From positions 1 through 64,000 of the forward strand of contig NZ_MRYI01000012.1 in assembly GCF_002260525.1 (NCBI RefSeq): a stretch of DNA of 64,000 bases, written 5' to 3'. The notes under the pieces were generated by a model, which had not been told where the DNA came from, did not search any database, and saw only the letters and a program-made list of their open reading frames with translations. How positions within the stretch are numbered: position 1 is the first letter of the stretch; each line of letters opens with the position of its first letter. Positions 39,126 to 47,963 of the stretch are shown here, piece after piece. This DNA is from Hahella sp. CCB-MM4 (GTDB lineage Bacteria; Pseudomonadota; Gammaproteobacteria; Pseudomonadales; Oleiphilaceae). The position numbers and the translations under genes were made by a program.

Positions 39126-40992
39126 ACCAGCCAACTCCGATATCCGTTTCATTATCGTACTTTGAATGTCTGTCTGCTATACGTAGCTGAATGGCATGAC
39201 GCTCATTAATCGAGAAGCTCAGCTTAGCTTCTGCAAATCGCCTTCTTTCGTCTTCATTGATGGCGTCTACCCGCTGCTCTGCTGACAGTGAAAGGCGGAC
39301 AAACTCACTTTGGTAATTAAGCTGCAGTAGAGCTCCACCTTCCAGCATTCCGCCACTGGGTAAATGGGAAGAAGGTTCAGCCTGTCCGGTTAATGCCATA
39401 GTGGCTAATATCGGCCCGAGTTCATGGGTGGGGCCAACGAACCCGTCAACGTAAGGTGTTAGGGCGGGGTTGTCGCCAGCAATCCAGGAGCGACGGCTGC
39501 CTACTCCGGCTTTCCATGACCAGGGAGCAAAGAACCGATCTCTCGGAGTCAGTGAAATAATTTCCACAAACTTAAACTGTTCCAATTGGACTTCATCATT
39601 TCCCGTATACCACCGAATTTGAGTATTGAAGAATTGCAGATGGGCCCCTTTTCGGTATCCTGGCAGCGGATCATCCAGGTCGTGATAGGCGGGTCTCCAT
39701 TCGGCGGCAAGGTAATTCTTTTCTGCAAACCGGCCTCCAAATAGACCGAATCTTAATGTGCTATGACCTTCGTCATCGCGGATTTGAGGAGTAGGGGGGC
39801 GTCTGGGTTCCGTTTGCTGGTTAATTTCGCCACGCTTCTTTAGCAGTGCAAAGGAAACAGGCGCTGACACCTCTCTGGGCAGCTTCTCATCGACTGTTCT
39901 GTACTGCTGAAGTTCGTAGGCGGTTTCCAGGCTTTCTGCTTGTTCAAGTGGCGATAGTGGTTTCGGCAGCTCGAAATCCAGCTTGAGGAAGCTCTCCACT
40001 GCATCCTGCTGCTGTGGCGAAAACTCTGCCAATTGATAACGGATAATGGATGCAGTGGCTGGTCGATAACGAATGTCGCTGACAATATCCTTGTCCACAA
40101 CAACCCTAACAGTATCCGAGGGAATGGCTCTGAGTGTAGGCAGTGAGTCTGTGAGCTCTATGCCTGGACGTGCGACATCAATAAGCGCAAATAATCGGTA
40201 GGCGCAATTTTCATCGAAGAAGTAGTAGTCGAACCGAATATCCTTAACTTCCCAGGTATGGAGCAGCAGGGTTTTTACTTCCTTTGGTGTTAAGTCTAAT
40301 CGGTACTCCCACAGATCCCTGTTTTCCAGGTCGCTATACAGTTTTAATTTCTGGTAGTAAGGCTCAACGGTGGTGATGCCTGGGTAGCCACCGAATATCC
40401 CCCGATAAGCAAACATCAGCTCATTATCATGTTCACTTGCATCAGCAGCGTAGCTGATCGTGCGCGCCAACAGCAGGTTGTCAGCTCCCATGCCAACGGG
40501 ATCGACTCGCAAGAATGTGTGACCGAACATGGATGAGGGGCTGTTCAGGTATGATGCCGCAAAAACCAGCGTGATATGTTCTGCATTCAGCTGTTTCAAC
40601 CATTCCTCAAGTTCAGGACATGAAACCTGAGGGAGTTCCTGCTGCGGGGATAGTTGTTCTTTCAACCATTGGTAGCGGGCAGGAAATCGGCAAGCCGGGT
40701 TAAGGGTATTGCTATCTCGTTGGTTGATCGCCTCAATGAATGCCTTTAGTTCGCTGCTTGCATCATGGTCTCCTAGAGGAGAGTAAAAAAACTTTTTGTC
40801 GTCAGCTTGTGAGCGAACCTCTGTAGAGAATATGTTCTGCCGATAATGTAAAAGGTTATGCCATGCCTTGGAGCTGGCGAGAGATGTCAAAGACCCATCA
40901 TCTATGGATATTGTAGCGAAGGCTGAAACCGGCAGGATAAGAAGGCAGCAGCATAATATGCATCGAGCAAGAGTAACAACCTGGGTGAGCAA
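39112..40992 (-). CDS. DUF4105 (Lnb N-terminal-type) periplasmic protein
   Basis: A 626-aa exported protein with a signal peptide (hydrophobic residues about 8-26, likely cleavage after AFA). The DUF4105 core is visible at about residues 136-215: 'EHITLVFAASYLNSPSSMFG' then HTFLRVDP, and later 'YYFFDENCAYRLFALIDVA' with the conserved N-C pair. The C-terminal 250 residues look like beta strands with outer-membrane character, ending in aromatic 'VGWYGYF'. DUF4105 is a cysteine-peptidase-like family of uncertain role. It overlaps the hydrolase by 14 bp, so the two are probably one operon. Confidence 0.82.
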   Translation of the reverse strand: MLTQVVTLARCILCCCLLILPVSAFATISIDDGSLTSLASSKAWHNLLHYRQNIFSTEVRSQADDKKFFYSPLGDHDASSELKAFIEAINQRDSNTLNPACRFPARYQWLKEQLSPQQELPQVSCPELEEWLKQLNAEHITLVFAASYLNSPSSMFGHTFLRVDPVGMGADNLLLARTISYAADASEHDNELMFAYRGIFGGYPGITTVEPYYQKLKLYSDLENRDLWEYRLDLTPKEVKTLLLHTWEVKDIRFDYYFFDENCAYRLFALIDVARPGIELTDSLPTLRAIPSDTVRVVVDKDIVSDIRYRPATASIIRYQLAEFSPQQQDAVESFLKLDFELPKPLSPLEQAESLETAYELQQYRTVDEKLPREVSAPVSFALLKKRGEINQQTEPRRPPTPQIRDDEGHSTLRFGLFGGRFAEKNYLAAEWRPAYHDLDDPLPGYRKGAHLQFFNTQIRWYTGNDEVQLEQFKFVEIISLTPRDRFFAPWSWKAGVGSRRSWIAGDNPALTPYVDGFVGPTHELGPILATMALTGQAEPSSHLPSGGMLEGGALLQLNYQSEFVRLSLSAEQRVDAINEDERRRFAEAKLSFSINERHAIQLRIADRHSKYDNETDIGVGWYGYF

Positions 40993-41054
40993 ACTTCCGG
41001 TTCCTTTTGGTTAGAGATGTTTGGAATTCGGTTGATAGATTTTACAGAAAAAAA

Positions 41055-41077
41055 AAGAGGCGCATAAAGCGCCTCTT
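41055..41077 (-). terminator. Intrinsic terminator of the DUF3015 gene
   Basis: On the minus strand AAGAGGCGC-TTTAT-GCGCCTCTT is followed by a run of T, 40 bp after the stop. Confidence 0.9.
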
Positions 41078-41116
41078 CGATTATAAGTCAGTAAATCTTA
41101 GCTAAGGAAACTTCTA

Positions 41117-41590
41117 TTAGCCCAGATACTTGGCCAGAGCTTGGTTTTGCTCCATAACTTTAGCCAGATTGGTGACCACTTCTGAAGAGGTAACTTCATC
41201 GCTGGTGTAGATCTGGTCAAAGTTGCTTTGTACGGTCTGCTTGAACAGGTCGCGGTCTGCGCCTTCGATGTTCATCAGAGTCGCCAGGGTTTCAATGTGC
41301 TCACCGCTGCCACGGCTCATGTCGCGAGCAACTTTTTCCATGTTTTCGTCAACGAATACTGACGCCATGGAAGTGACAGGCTGGTTGGCGTTACAGCCCA
41401 GAGTACCGGTTGTCATACCGAAAGTCTGGTTACCCAATGTACCGTTGGTTGTAGCCGCCAGAACATGAGGTCCTACACCTGACTGACCTTTGAAAATCAT
41501 AGCGCCCACACCACAACCTGGGCCACCATCGGCAGCAGCGAAACCTGACACAGACACAGCGAGTGCAGCGGCTATCCAATGTTTCTTCAT
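41117..41590 (-). CDS. DUF3015 family exported protein
   Basis: 157 aa from the ATG at 41590, which has AAGGAGA upstream; the longer opening is unlikely. Signal peptide MKKHWIAAALAVSVSGFAAA, then 'GGPGCGVGAMIFKGQSG' and 'NGTLGNQTFGMTTGTLGC', the DUF3015 signature blocks with two cysteines. The C-terminal half is helical and acidic. The family is found in proteobacteria next to varied genes; its function is unknown. It is transcribed alone. Confidence 0.85.
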   Translation of the reverse strand: MKKHWIAAALAVSVSGFAAADGGPGCGVGAMIFKGQSGVGPHVLAATTNGTLGNQTFGMTTGTLGCNANQPVTSMASVFVDENMEKVARDMSRGSGEHIETLATLMNIEGADRDLFKQTVQSNFDQIYTSDEVTSSEVVTNLAKVMEQNQALAKYLG

Positions 41591-41823
41591 TCTCGTCTCC
41601 TTAAGCATTTTTCTCGTGATTGGCATTACAAGGCCGAAAGCTTTTCACCAGTGTCATTCGGCACTGGTAGTCTGTTGGCGGTTCACTGACGTAGTCTCTG
41701 GGTTGATTAGAGTGTCATATGAAGCGTCAACAGACCTTAGGACATTGAAGCAATAGATCGGCAAAAGCGCAAGTAAGCCAGATTGACTATATACACGATG
41801 ACTTGTTCTTTTGCCAGGCTGCC

Positions 41824-42525
41824 CTAACCTCCAAGGTAAGCTTTTCGCACGTCCTCATTAACCAGTAGATTTGCACCGCTATCTTCCATGACAACCTTAC
41901 CATTTTCAAGTACATAGCCGCGGTCGGCTAACTTAAGAGCCTGGTTGGCGTTCTGCTCTACCAGGAAGATGGTCATACCTTCTTCCCTGAGTTGGGAGAT
42001 GTTTTCAAATATCTGGTTGATGATGATCGGAGCCAAACCAAGTGATGGTTCATCCAATAACAACAATTTGGGGTGGCTCATCAGGGCCCGTCCGATTGCC
42101 AGCATCTGCTGCTCTCCACCAGACATTGTGCCGCCGCGCTGGTTCTCGCGCTCTTTCAGTCTTGGGAACAGATTAAATACGTAATCCAGAGTTTTATTGA
42201 ATTCTTCCTTGGGAGTAAAAAATCCCCCCATATGCAGGTTTTCCTTAACGGTTAGTCCGGGGAAAATTCTCCGGCCTTCAGGTACGACTGCAATACCGCT
42301 GCGCATAATGTCAGCAGTAGGTTTATGGGTGATATCCTCGCCCCGGAAGGTAATCTTGCCGCTGGAGGCTCGTGGGTCGCCACAAAGCGTCATCAGAAGT
42401 GTCGTTTTACCGGCGCCGTTAGCACCGATCAAAGTGACGATTTCGCCTTCATTAACATTCAGGCTGATGCCATGAAGGGCTTCAATCTTACCGTAGTGAG
42501 TATGAATATTTTCAAATGACAGCAT
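41824..42525 (-). CDS. livF: Branched-chain amino acid ABC transporter ATP-binding protein LivF
   Basis: One of the two ATPases of the LIV-type importer. 233 aa. Walker A 'GANGAGKTTLLM', Q-loop region, signature 'MSGGEQQMLAIGRAL', Walker B 'LLLLDEPSLGLAP' and the switch His region are replaced in the usual LivF way by 'FLVEQNANQAL'. Its ATG overlaps the livG stop (TAATG). Last gene of livKHMGF. Confidence 0.96.
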   Translation of the reverse strand: MLSFENIHTHYGKIEALHGISLNVNEGEIVTLIGANGAGKTTLLMTLCGDPRASSGKITFRGEDITHKPTADIMRSGIAVVPEGRRIFPGLTVKENLHMGGFFTPKEEFNKTLDYVFNLFPRLKERENQRGGTMSGGEQQMLAIGRALMSHPKLLLLDEPSLGLAPIIINQIFENISQLREEGMTIFLVEQNANQALKLADRGYVLENGKVVMEDSGANLLVNEDVRKAYLGG

Positions 42526-43280
42526 TATTCTTCTCCCAGGTAAGCCTTGATGACGTCCGGATTGGCTTTGATGTCATCCGGTGATCCCTGTGCCAGCGGG
42601 GTGCCCTGGCTGACCACATAGATGCGGTCGGAAATTCCCATTACCAGCCCCATATCGTGTTCGATCAACAGGACGGAAACGTTATAGTCATGTTTCAGGC
42701 TGACTATCAGTTCATCCAGATCTCTGGTTTCCTTAGGGTTAAGACCGGCGGCAGGTTCGTCCAGCATCAGCAGACTGGGTTCAGTCACCATGCAGCGTGC
42801 AATTTCAAGGCGACGTTGTTGGCCGTAGGCCAAGTTGCCCGCTTCTCTATTGGCAACTGAAAGCAAGTCCACTTTCTTAAGCCAGTAGGCGGCTCGTTCC
42901 ATGGCCTCGCTTTCTTTCTTGCGGAAAGAGGGGGTCTTGAGTAATCCGGATAACAGATTTGTGTTGACGTGACGGTGTTGTGCTACCAGCAGGTTTTCTA
43001 TAACCGTCATGCTGTTAAATAAACGCACGTGCTGGAAGGTTCTTACCATGCCCAGCCTGGAAATTTTGAAATCAGGCATGCCTTGAATGGCTTTCCCCTG
43101 AAATTTGACTTCACCGGCGGTGGGTTTATAGAAACCGCTGATACAGTTAAATACGGTTGTTTTTCCTGCACCATTTGGTCCGATGACGGAGATAATTTCC
43201 CGTTCATTTACATCGAGAGATACGCCATTCACTGCCAGCAGGCCACCAAAGCGCATCGATAGTTCGCGTACACTTAACAT
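42525..43280 (-). CDS. livG: Branched-chain amino acid ABC transporter ATP-binding protein LivG
   Basis: Second ATPase of the importer. 251 aa. Walker A 'GPNGAGKTTVFNCI', signature 'LAYGQQRRLEIARCM', Walker B 'LLMLDEPAAGLNP', switch His in 'VLLIEHDMGLVM'. It starts 4 bp after livM and is coupled to livF by a TAATG overlap. Confidence 0.96.
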   Translation of the reverse strand: MLSVRELSMRFGGLLAVNGVSLDVNEREIISVIGPNGAGKTTVFNCISGFYKPTAGEVKFQGKAIQGMPDFKISRLGMVRTFQHVRLFNSMTVIENLLVAQHRHVNTNLLSGLLKTPSFRKKESEAMERAAYWLKKVDLLSVANREAGNLAYGQQRRLEIARCMVTEPSLLMLDEPAAGLNPKETRDLDELIVSLKHDYNVSVLLIEHDMGLVMGISDRIYVVSQGTPLAQGSPDDIKANPDVIKAYLGEE

Positions 43281-43284
43281 ATAC

Positions 43285-44580
43285 TTACTCCTGCTTCAGT
43301 TCGATATGGGGTCGTTTCATGGGGAGAAGCCCTTGTGGACTCCAGATCATCATGACAACCATCATCAAGCCAAACATGAGTTCGCGGTACTCTTGGAACT
43401 CCCGAGCCAGTTCAGGAAGGATCGTGATCAGGATCGCTGCCAGAATTACCCCGATTTGTGATCCCATGCCGCCTAATACAACGATGGCCAGGATGATGAC
43501 AGACTCCTTGAACACGAAGGATTCGGGGTTGATAAAGCCCTGGCGGGCGGCAAAGAAACATCCGGCGAATCCGGCGAATGCAGCTCCCATGGTAAAGGCC
43601 GACAGTTTGATTGCTGTACGGTTAAGGCCCAGAGAGCGGCAGGCGATTTCATCTTCCCTGAGTGCTTCCCAAGCGCGTCCGACAGGCATGCGAATCAGGC
43701 GGCGAATAACAAACAGAGTCAGGAATACCAGCAACAAAGCCAGCAGGTAGAGGAAGACAACCTTTGACGCGGGGTCATAGGACATGCCGAAGAATTCATG
43801 GAAGGGTACATTGCCTTCACTTGCCCGGCGGGTGAATTCTAAGCCGACTACAGAGAATTCAGGATCTGTCTGAATCGCTGGAAGCGTTGGCTTTGGAATA
43901 CCGCCGATACCATTGGGGCCACCGGTCAAGTCCGTTAAGTTGTTAAGCAGAATGCGAATAATCTCACCAAACCCGAGTGTTACGATTGCCAGGTAATCCC
44001 CTCTTAAACGTAAAACAGGGAAGCCGAGCAGGAATCCAAACAGGGCGGCGAGTAGCCCGCCAAGAGGCAGGCAAGCCCAGAATGACCATCCAAAGTCCTG
44101 TGCCAGCAGGGCGTAGGTGTATGCGCCAACGGCATAGAACGCTACGTATCCCAAGTCCAGAAGACCTGCAAGCCCTACAACGATATTTAATCCAAGGCCA
44201 AGCATGACGTAGATCAGGACCAGTGTTGCCAGGTCGGTGGCGCCACGCTCCATTATAAATGGCCACATTAAAGCACCGAGGATGATCAAGAGAACGCCCG
44301 GTTTGATCAATTTGGCCCGGGTGGCATCAGTTGGAAGGAAGTTGCTGATAGTACCGGGTCTGGGTTTTGCCTTGCCCAATTGCGCGAGGATCTGTTCCTT
44401 GAATAGCTGGACAAAGAATACGGCGAGGACGCCAGCGGCAATATAACCGAAGGTTGCTGCCGGTGACGTTGCGACGATTAGGTTTACTCCCTCTGTGGTC
44501 AATTGAAGACCCATTAACGGGAACGACAGAATAAAAGTAACGCCGGCAGCAAAGAGGGCCGATGACAGGTTGTTTCGCAT
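43285..44580 (-). CDS. livM: Branched-chain amino acid ABC transporter permease LivM
   Basis: 431-aa inner-membrane permease with about ten hydrophobic helices. The long N-terminal extension (two helices and a cytoplasmic stretch '[14 protein letters not shown]') is typical of LivM against LivH. Conserved '[20 protein letters not shown]' and the EAA-like loop '[20 protein letters not shown]'. Its ATG overlaps the livH stop (TGATG). Confidence 0.95.
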   Translation of the reverse strand: MRNNLSSALFAAGVTFILSFPLMGLQLTTEGVNLIVATSPAATFGYIAAGVLAVFFVQLFKEQILAQLGKAKPRPGTISNFLPTDATRAKLIKPGVLLIILGALMWPFIMERGATDLATLVLIYVMLGLGLNIVVGLAGLLDLGYVAFYAVGAYTYALLAQDFGWSFWACLPLGGLLAALFGFLLGFPVLRLRGDYLAIVTLGFGEIIRILLNNLTDLTGGPNGIGGIPKPTLPAIQTDPEFSVVGLEFTRRASEGNVPFHEFFGMSYDPASKVVFLYLLALLLVFLTLFVIRRLIRMPVGRAWEALREDEIACRSLGLNRTAIKLSAFTMGAAFAGFAGCFFAARQGFINPESFVFKESVIILAIVVLGGMGSQIGVILAAILITILPELAREFQEYRELMFGLMMVVMMIWSPQGLLPMKRPHIELKQE

Positions 44581-45506
44581 CAGATTTTCTCCACTTCCGG
44601 TTTGCCAAGAATACCCGTTGGCTTGAATAACAGAATCAGTACCAGGAGCCCGAAAGAAACAACGTCTTTGTATTCTGTGCTGAAATAGGCCGCGGTCATA
44701 CTTTCAGAAATCCCCAGAATCAAACCTCCCAGCATCGCACCTGGAAGGCTTCCAATACCTCCGAGTACAGCAGCAGTAAAGGCTTTCAAGCCTGCGAGGA
44801 ATCCTATATAGGCGTTAGCGACGCCGTAGTACATTCCCAGAAGTGTGCCGGCGACAGCAGCCAGAGCTGCGCCAATGACAAAGGTTGCGGCAATAACATT
44901 ATTGGTGTTAATTCCAAGTAAGCCGGCCATCTTCAAATCCTGTGCGGTTGCGCGGCAGGCGCGGCCCAGACGCGAACGACTGATAAAGAGGGTCAGTGCA
45001 GTCATGGAAATAAATGTGGCAATAAAAATAATGATCTGCATGTATGAGATGGAAGCTTGAAAGCCATGTTCAGGGCCGAAATTCCAGCCACCGGTGACCA
45101 CGCTGGGCATGGCAATATCCCGGGCTCCTTGTGAGATCCGAACATAATTTTGCAGGAAGAATGACATCCCGATAGCAGATATCAGTGGTATCAACCGATT
45201 GCCTCCACGTAGCGGTCTGTAGGCGACGCGCTCTATGGCCAGGCCAAAGGTGCTGGATACCAGCATGCTGGAAATCAGGGCCACGGCAAATACGATTGGC
45301 AGGAATTCAATTCCCAGCATCGATAATCCGGTTATGGCCATGAATGCGATATAGGTGCCGATCATGTATACCTCGCCGTGGGCGAAGTTGATCATACCGA
45401 TTATGCCGTAGACCATGGTGTAGCCTATGGCGATCAGGGCATAAGTGCTCCCGATAGTTATGCCGTTAATGAGCTGCTGTACGAAGTAGAGGGTCACTTC
45501 AAGCAT
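44580..45506 (-). CDS. livH: Branched-chain amino acid ABC transporter permease LivH
   Basis: 308-aa permease with eight or so helices. '[20 protein letters not shown]' and 'AHGEVYMIG' near the N-terminus and the cytoplasmic loop '[20 protein letters not shown]' are LivH signatures. It is separated from livK by 159 bp containing a long hairpin that probably reduces read-through from the binding-protein gene. Confidence 0.96.
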   Translation of the reverse strand: MLEVTLYFVQQLINGITIGSTYALIAIGYTMVYGIIGMINFAHGEVYMIGTYIAFMAITGLSMLGIEFLPIVFAVALISSMLVSSTFGLAIERVAYRPLRGGNRLIPLISAIGMSFFLQNYVRISQGARDIAMPSVVTGGWNFGPEHGFQASISYMQIIIFIATFISMTALTLFISRSRLGRACRATAQDLKMAGLLGINTNNVIAATFVIGAALAAVAGTLLGMYYGVANAYIGFLAGLKAFTAAVLGGIGSLPGAMLGGLILGISESMTAAYFSTEYKDVVSFGLLVLILLFKPTGILGKPEVEKI

Positions 45507-45582
45507 TGGATGGGTACTCCAATTTTATTCTATGTGTCGCCTTTTGAGCCTTTTTGGGGATTTAGGCGGCGGGTCTAATAAA

Positions 45583-45644
45583 AACACCTTCTTACTTGGG
45601 CTGTAATTGTTCGATGCAGTTACAGGTTCGGTAAAGAAGGTGTT
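45583..45644 (-). terminator. Long hairpin between livK and livH
   Basis: On the minus strand AACACCTTCTT...AAGAAGGTGTT pairs over 11 bp, with inner pairing CTGTAA/TTACAG, and is followed by a TTTTATT stretch. It lies after livK and before livH, so it likely terminates part of the livK transcripts and gives an excess of binding protein. Confidence 0.75.
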
Positions 45645-45665
45645 CTATTGAGAGCTAAGTTATGC

Positions 45666-46787
45666 TTAGTTTACTGAGCTTTTGCTACCGTCTGCGTGCC
45701 AGGTGTAAACTTCAAAGTCGAAGCCTTTAAGGTCACCTTTGTCGTCAAAAGAGATTTCTCCCATTGGCGTTTTGAAGGTGTGGCTGCGCAGGTATTCCTG
45801 GATAGCATCTGTATCCTGGGATTTGGTGGCTGCAACGGCGTCAGCAATGACTTTAACCGCAGCATAAGAGGTCATGACGAACGCTCCGCTAGGATCTTCG
45901 CTCTTGTCTTTGAATGCCTGAACCAGATCTTTGTTTTCTGGACGCTGGTCAAATGCAGGTGGCAGAGTAACCAGCAGGCCTTCAGATGCATCGCCTGCAA
46001 TCTGGCTGATGTCTTTGTTGCCAACACCTTCTGGTCCCATGAACTTGGCCTTGAAGCCTTTCTCTGCTGCCTGACGCAGCATCTGGCCCAGTTCAGGGTG
46101 GTATCCACCGTAGTAAACGAAGTCAACTTTCTCTTTCTGCAGCTTGGCAATCAGAGGAGAGAAATCTTTGTCGCCTTTGTTGACACCTTCGAACAGGGCA
46201 ACATTAACGCCTTTTTCTTCCAGAGTCTTTTTAACAGCAGTCGCAATACCTTCACCGTATTGCTGCTTGTCGTGAATAACTGCTACTTTGGATGGCTTGA
46301 TTTTGTCAGCAATATAACGACCAGCGGTTGGGCCCTGGTGGCTGTCCAGACCGATGGTGCGGAAAATCATTTTATAGCCGCGCTGGGTAATTTCCGGGTT
46401 GGTTGATGCTGGTGAGATAGCAAGGATGCCTTCGTCTTCATATACATCGGAAGCAGGCTGAGTAGAACCGGAACACAGGTGGCCAACTACAAACTTGATA
46501 CCATCGTTGACAATTTTGTTCGCCACAGCAACGGCTTGCTTTGGTTCGCAGGCGTCGTCATAGCGAATAGCTTCGATTTTATCGCCGTTTACCCCGCCAG
46601 CAGCGTTGATTTGCTCAACTGCCATCTCTGCTCCGATGACCTGCATATCACCATACTGGGCAACGTCACCGGTTTGTGGGCCTGCGATTGCAATCTTGAT
46701 GGTTTCTGCATTTGCCAGGCTGAAGCTGCCAGCCAACAAGACAGAGGCGCTTAAACCGAGCACTTTCTGAGCGACTTTCTTTTTCAT
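45666..46787 (-). CDS. livK: Branched-chain amino acid ABC transporter substrate-binding protein
   Basis: Periplasmic binding protein (LivJ/LivK/BraC type). 373 aa with signal peptide (hydrophobic 8-24, cleavage after ANA). 'TIKIAIAGPQTGDVAQYGD' starts the mature protein; the amino-acid-binding motif 'VVGHLCSGSTQPASDVY' with a disulfide Cys pair (DDACEP, GHLCSG) is present. A 250-bp upstream region contains a minus-strand terminator-like hairpin. Confidence 0.96.
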   Translation of the reverse strand: MKKKVAQKVLGLSASVLLAGSFSLANAETIKIAIAGPQTGDVAQYGDMQVIGAEMAVEQINAAGGVNGDKIEAIRYDDACEPKQAVAVANKIVNDGIKFVVGHLCSGSTQPASDVYEDEGILAISPASTNPEITQRGYKMIFRTIGLDSHQGPTAGRYIADKIKPSKVAVIHDKQQYGEGIATAVKKTLEEKGVNVALFEGVNKGDKDFSPLIAKLQKEKVDFVYYGGYHPELGQMLRQAAEKGFKAKFMGPEGVGNKDISQIAGDASEGLLVTLPPAFDQRPENKDLVQAFKDKSEDPSGAFVMTSYAAVKVIADAVAATKSQDTDAIQEYLRSHTFKTPMGEISFDDKGDLKGFDFEVYTWHADGSKSSVN

Positions 46788-47036
46788 TATATTGTCTTCC
46801 CGAGTTTAGTAGTTTTAATCGTGTTTCCGTACTGGAGTCGGTGCAGTGAAAGGTGGTCAGACGTGCCAAGCAACCTTCAAACTGTACCGCACATACGGTA
46901 AAACAGTCTGGAATATACCCCCAAAGTACCAACAAGAAAAGGGCTGGCGACTGTTCCACGATGGTTATCAGCCAGTAACAGGGTATACGTTCTGTCAAAG
47001 GCAGGATTGCTCTAACAAGTGATGCATGTTTTGGTT

Positions 47037-47063
47037 AAAAAAAAGGTGCCCAAACGGCACCTT
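47037..47063 (-). terminator. Orphan minus-strand terminator upstream of livK
   Basis: On the minus strand AAGGTGCC-GTTTG-GGCACCTT is followed by eight T. No minus-strand gene ends here; livK starts 250 bp further along. The rest of 46788-47180 holds no credible gene. Confidence 0.75.
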
Positions 47064-47180
47064 CAAAGCGTCTATAAGAAAGACAGGACAAAACATCATC
47101 ACAACTGGTAAGTTGCCAAGTATAGTTTTTTTGATTTGTCGTTCGACATACGTGATTCCCGCAGTTTGTGAGGGGCTGTT

Positions 47181-47942
47181 ATGAGTAAAAATATCCGCCG
47201 CTTTGCCATGGTGGTGGGCGTTGGAGGTTTGTTCCTGGTAGGGGCAGGCGGCAGCTGGGCAGATAGCATGGAAAACAGGCTTGAACTGCTGGGGTTACAG
47301 GAGTCAGATATTGCGGATCAGGGCCTGCCTGAGAACTGGAAGCCGGTCTTTTTCCCTAAAATTTCCCAACATACACGCTACCGGATTGTAAAAGACGGCG
47401 ATGTTATTGCCGTTGAGGCAAATGCTGATCGTTCGGCTTCAGGGATTATCCGCGAGATCGAATATTCTGTTTCGGAATTTCCGATATTGCAGTGGAGCTG
47501 GAAGATATCATCCGTCTATGAGCGAGGCGATTTCACTAAGAAGTCCGGGGATGATTATCCCGCTCGTGTATACATCACTTTTGACTCTTCCGGAGTGGAA
47601 CTGAGCTGGTGGGAAAAACTGCAGGTAAAGTCCTATGAATTGATCTACGGAGAAACACCACCACTGGCAACCTTGTCTTATATATGGGCTAATCGGGGTA
47701 AGGTGGGTACGATTGTCGACAATCCATATACCGGCAGAGTGAAAATGGTGTTGGTCAATTCCGGTAATGACCAGGCGGGGCGGTGGGTGAGTCAGGAACG
47801 TAATCTGAGGGAGGATTTTGTCGCAGCTTTTGGCTATGAGCCGCCTCCAGTTTCAGCGATTGCCATCATGACTGACGGAGATAATACCCAGAGCTCCACC
47901 ACCAGTTGGTATGGAGCTCTGAGGGCCGTTAAATCTCCCTGA
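47181..47942 (+). CDS. DUF3047 family exported protein
   Basis: 253 aa with a signal peptide (hydrophobic 8-26). DUF3047 blocks are visible: 'FPKISQHTRYRIVKDGDVI', 'FPILQWSWKISSVYERGD', 'DDYPARVYITF', 'LSYIWANRGKVGTIVDNPYT', 'MVLVNSGNDQAGRWVSQERN' and the C-terminal 'IAIMTDGDNTQSSTTSWYG'. The fold is probably a beta-sandwich; the function is unknown. It is monocistronic and convergent with lon, 21 bp away. Confidence 0.85.
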   Translation: MSKNIRRFAMVVGVGGLFLVGAGGSWADSMENRLELLGLQESDIADQGLPENWKPVFFPKISQHTRYRIVKDGDVIAVEANADRSASGIIREIEYSVSEFPILQWSWKISSVYERGDFTKKSGDDYPARVYITFDSSGVELSWWEKLQVKSYELIYGETPPLATLSYIWANRGKVGTIVDNPYTGRVKMVLVNSGNDQAGRWVSQERNLREDFVAAFGYEPPPVSAIAIMTDGDNTQSSTTSWYGALRAVKSP

Positions 47943-47963
47943 GTCCTGTCTTTTCAGCAGGCT

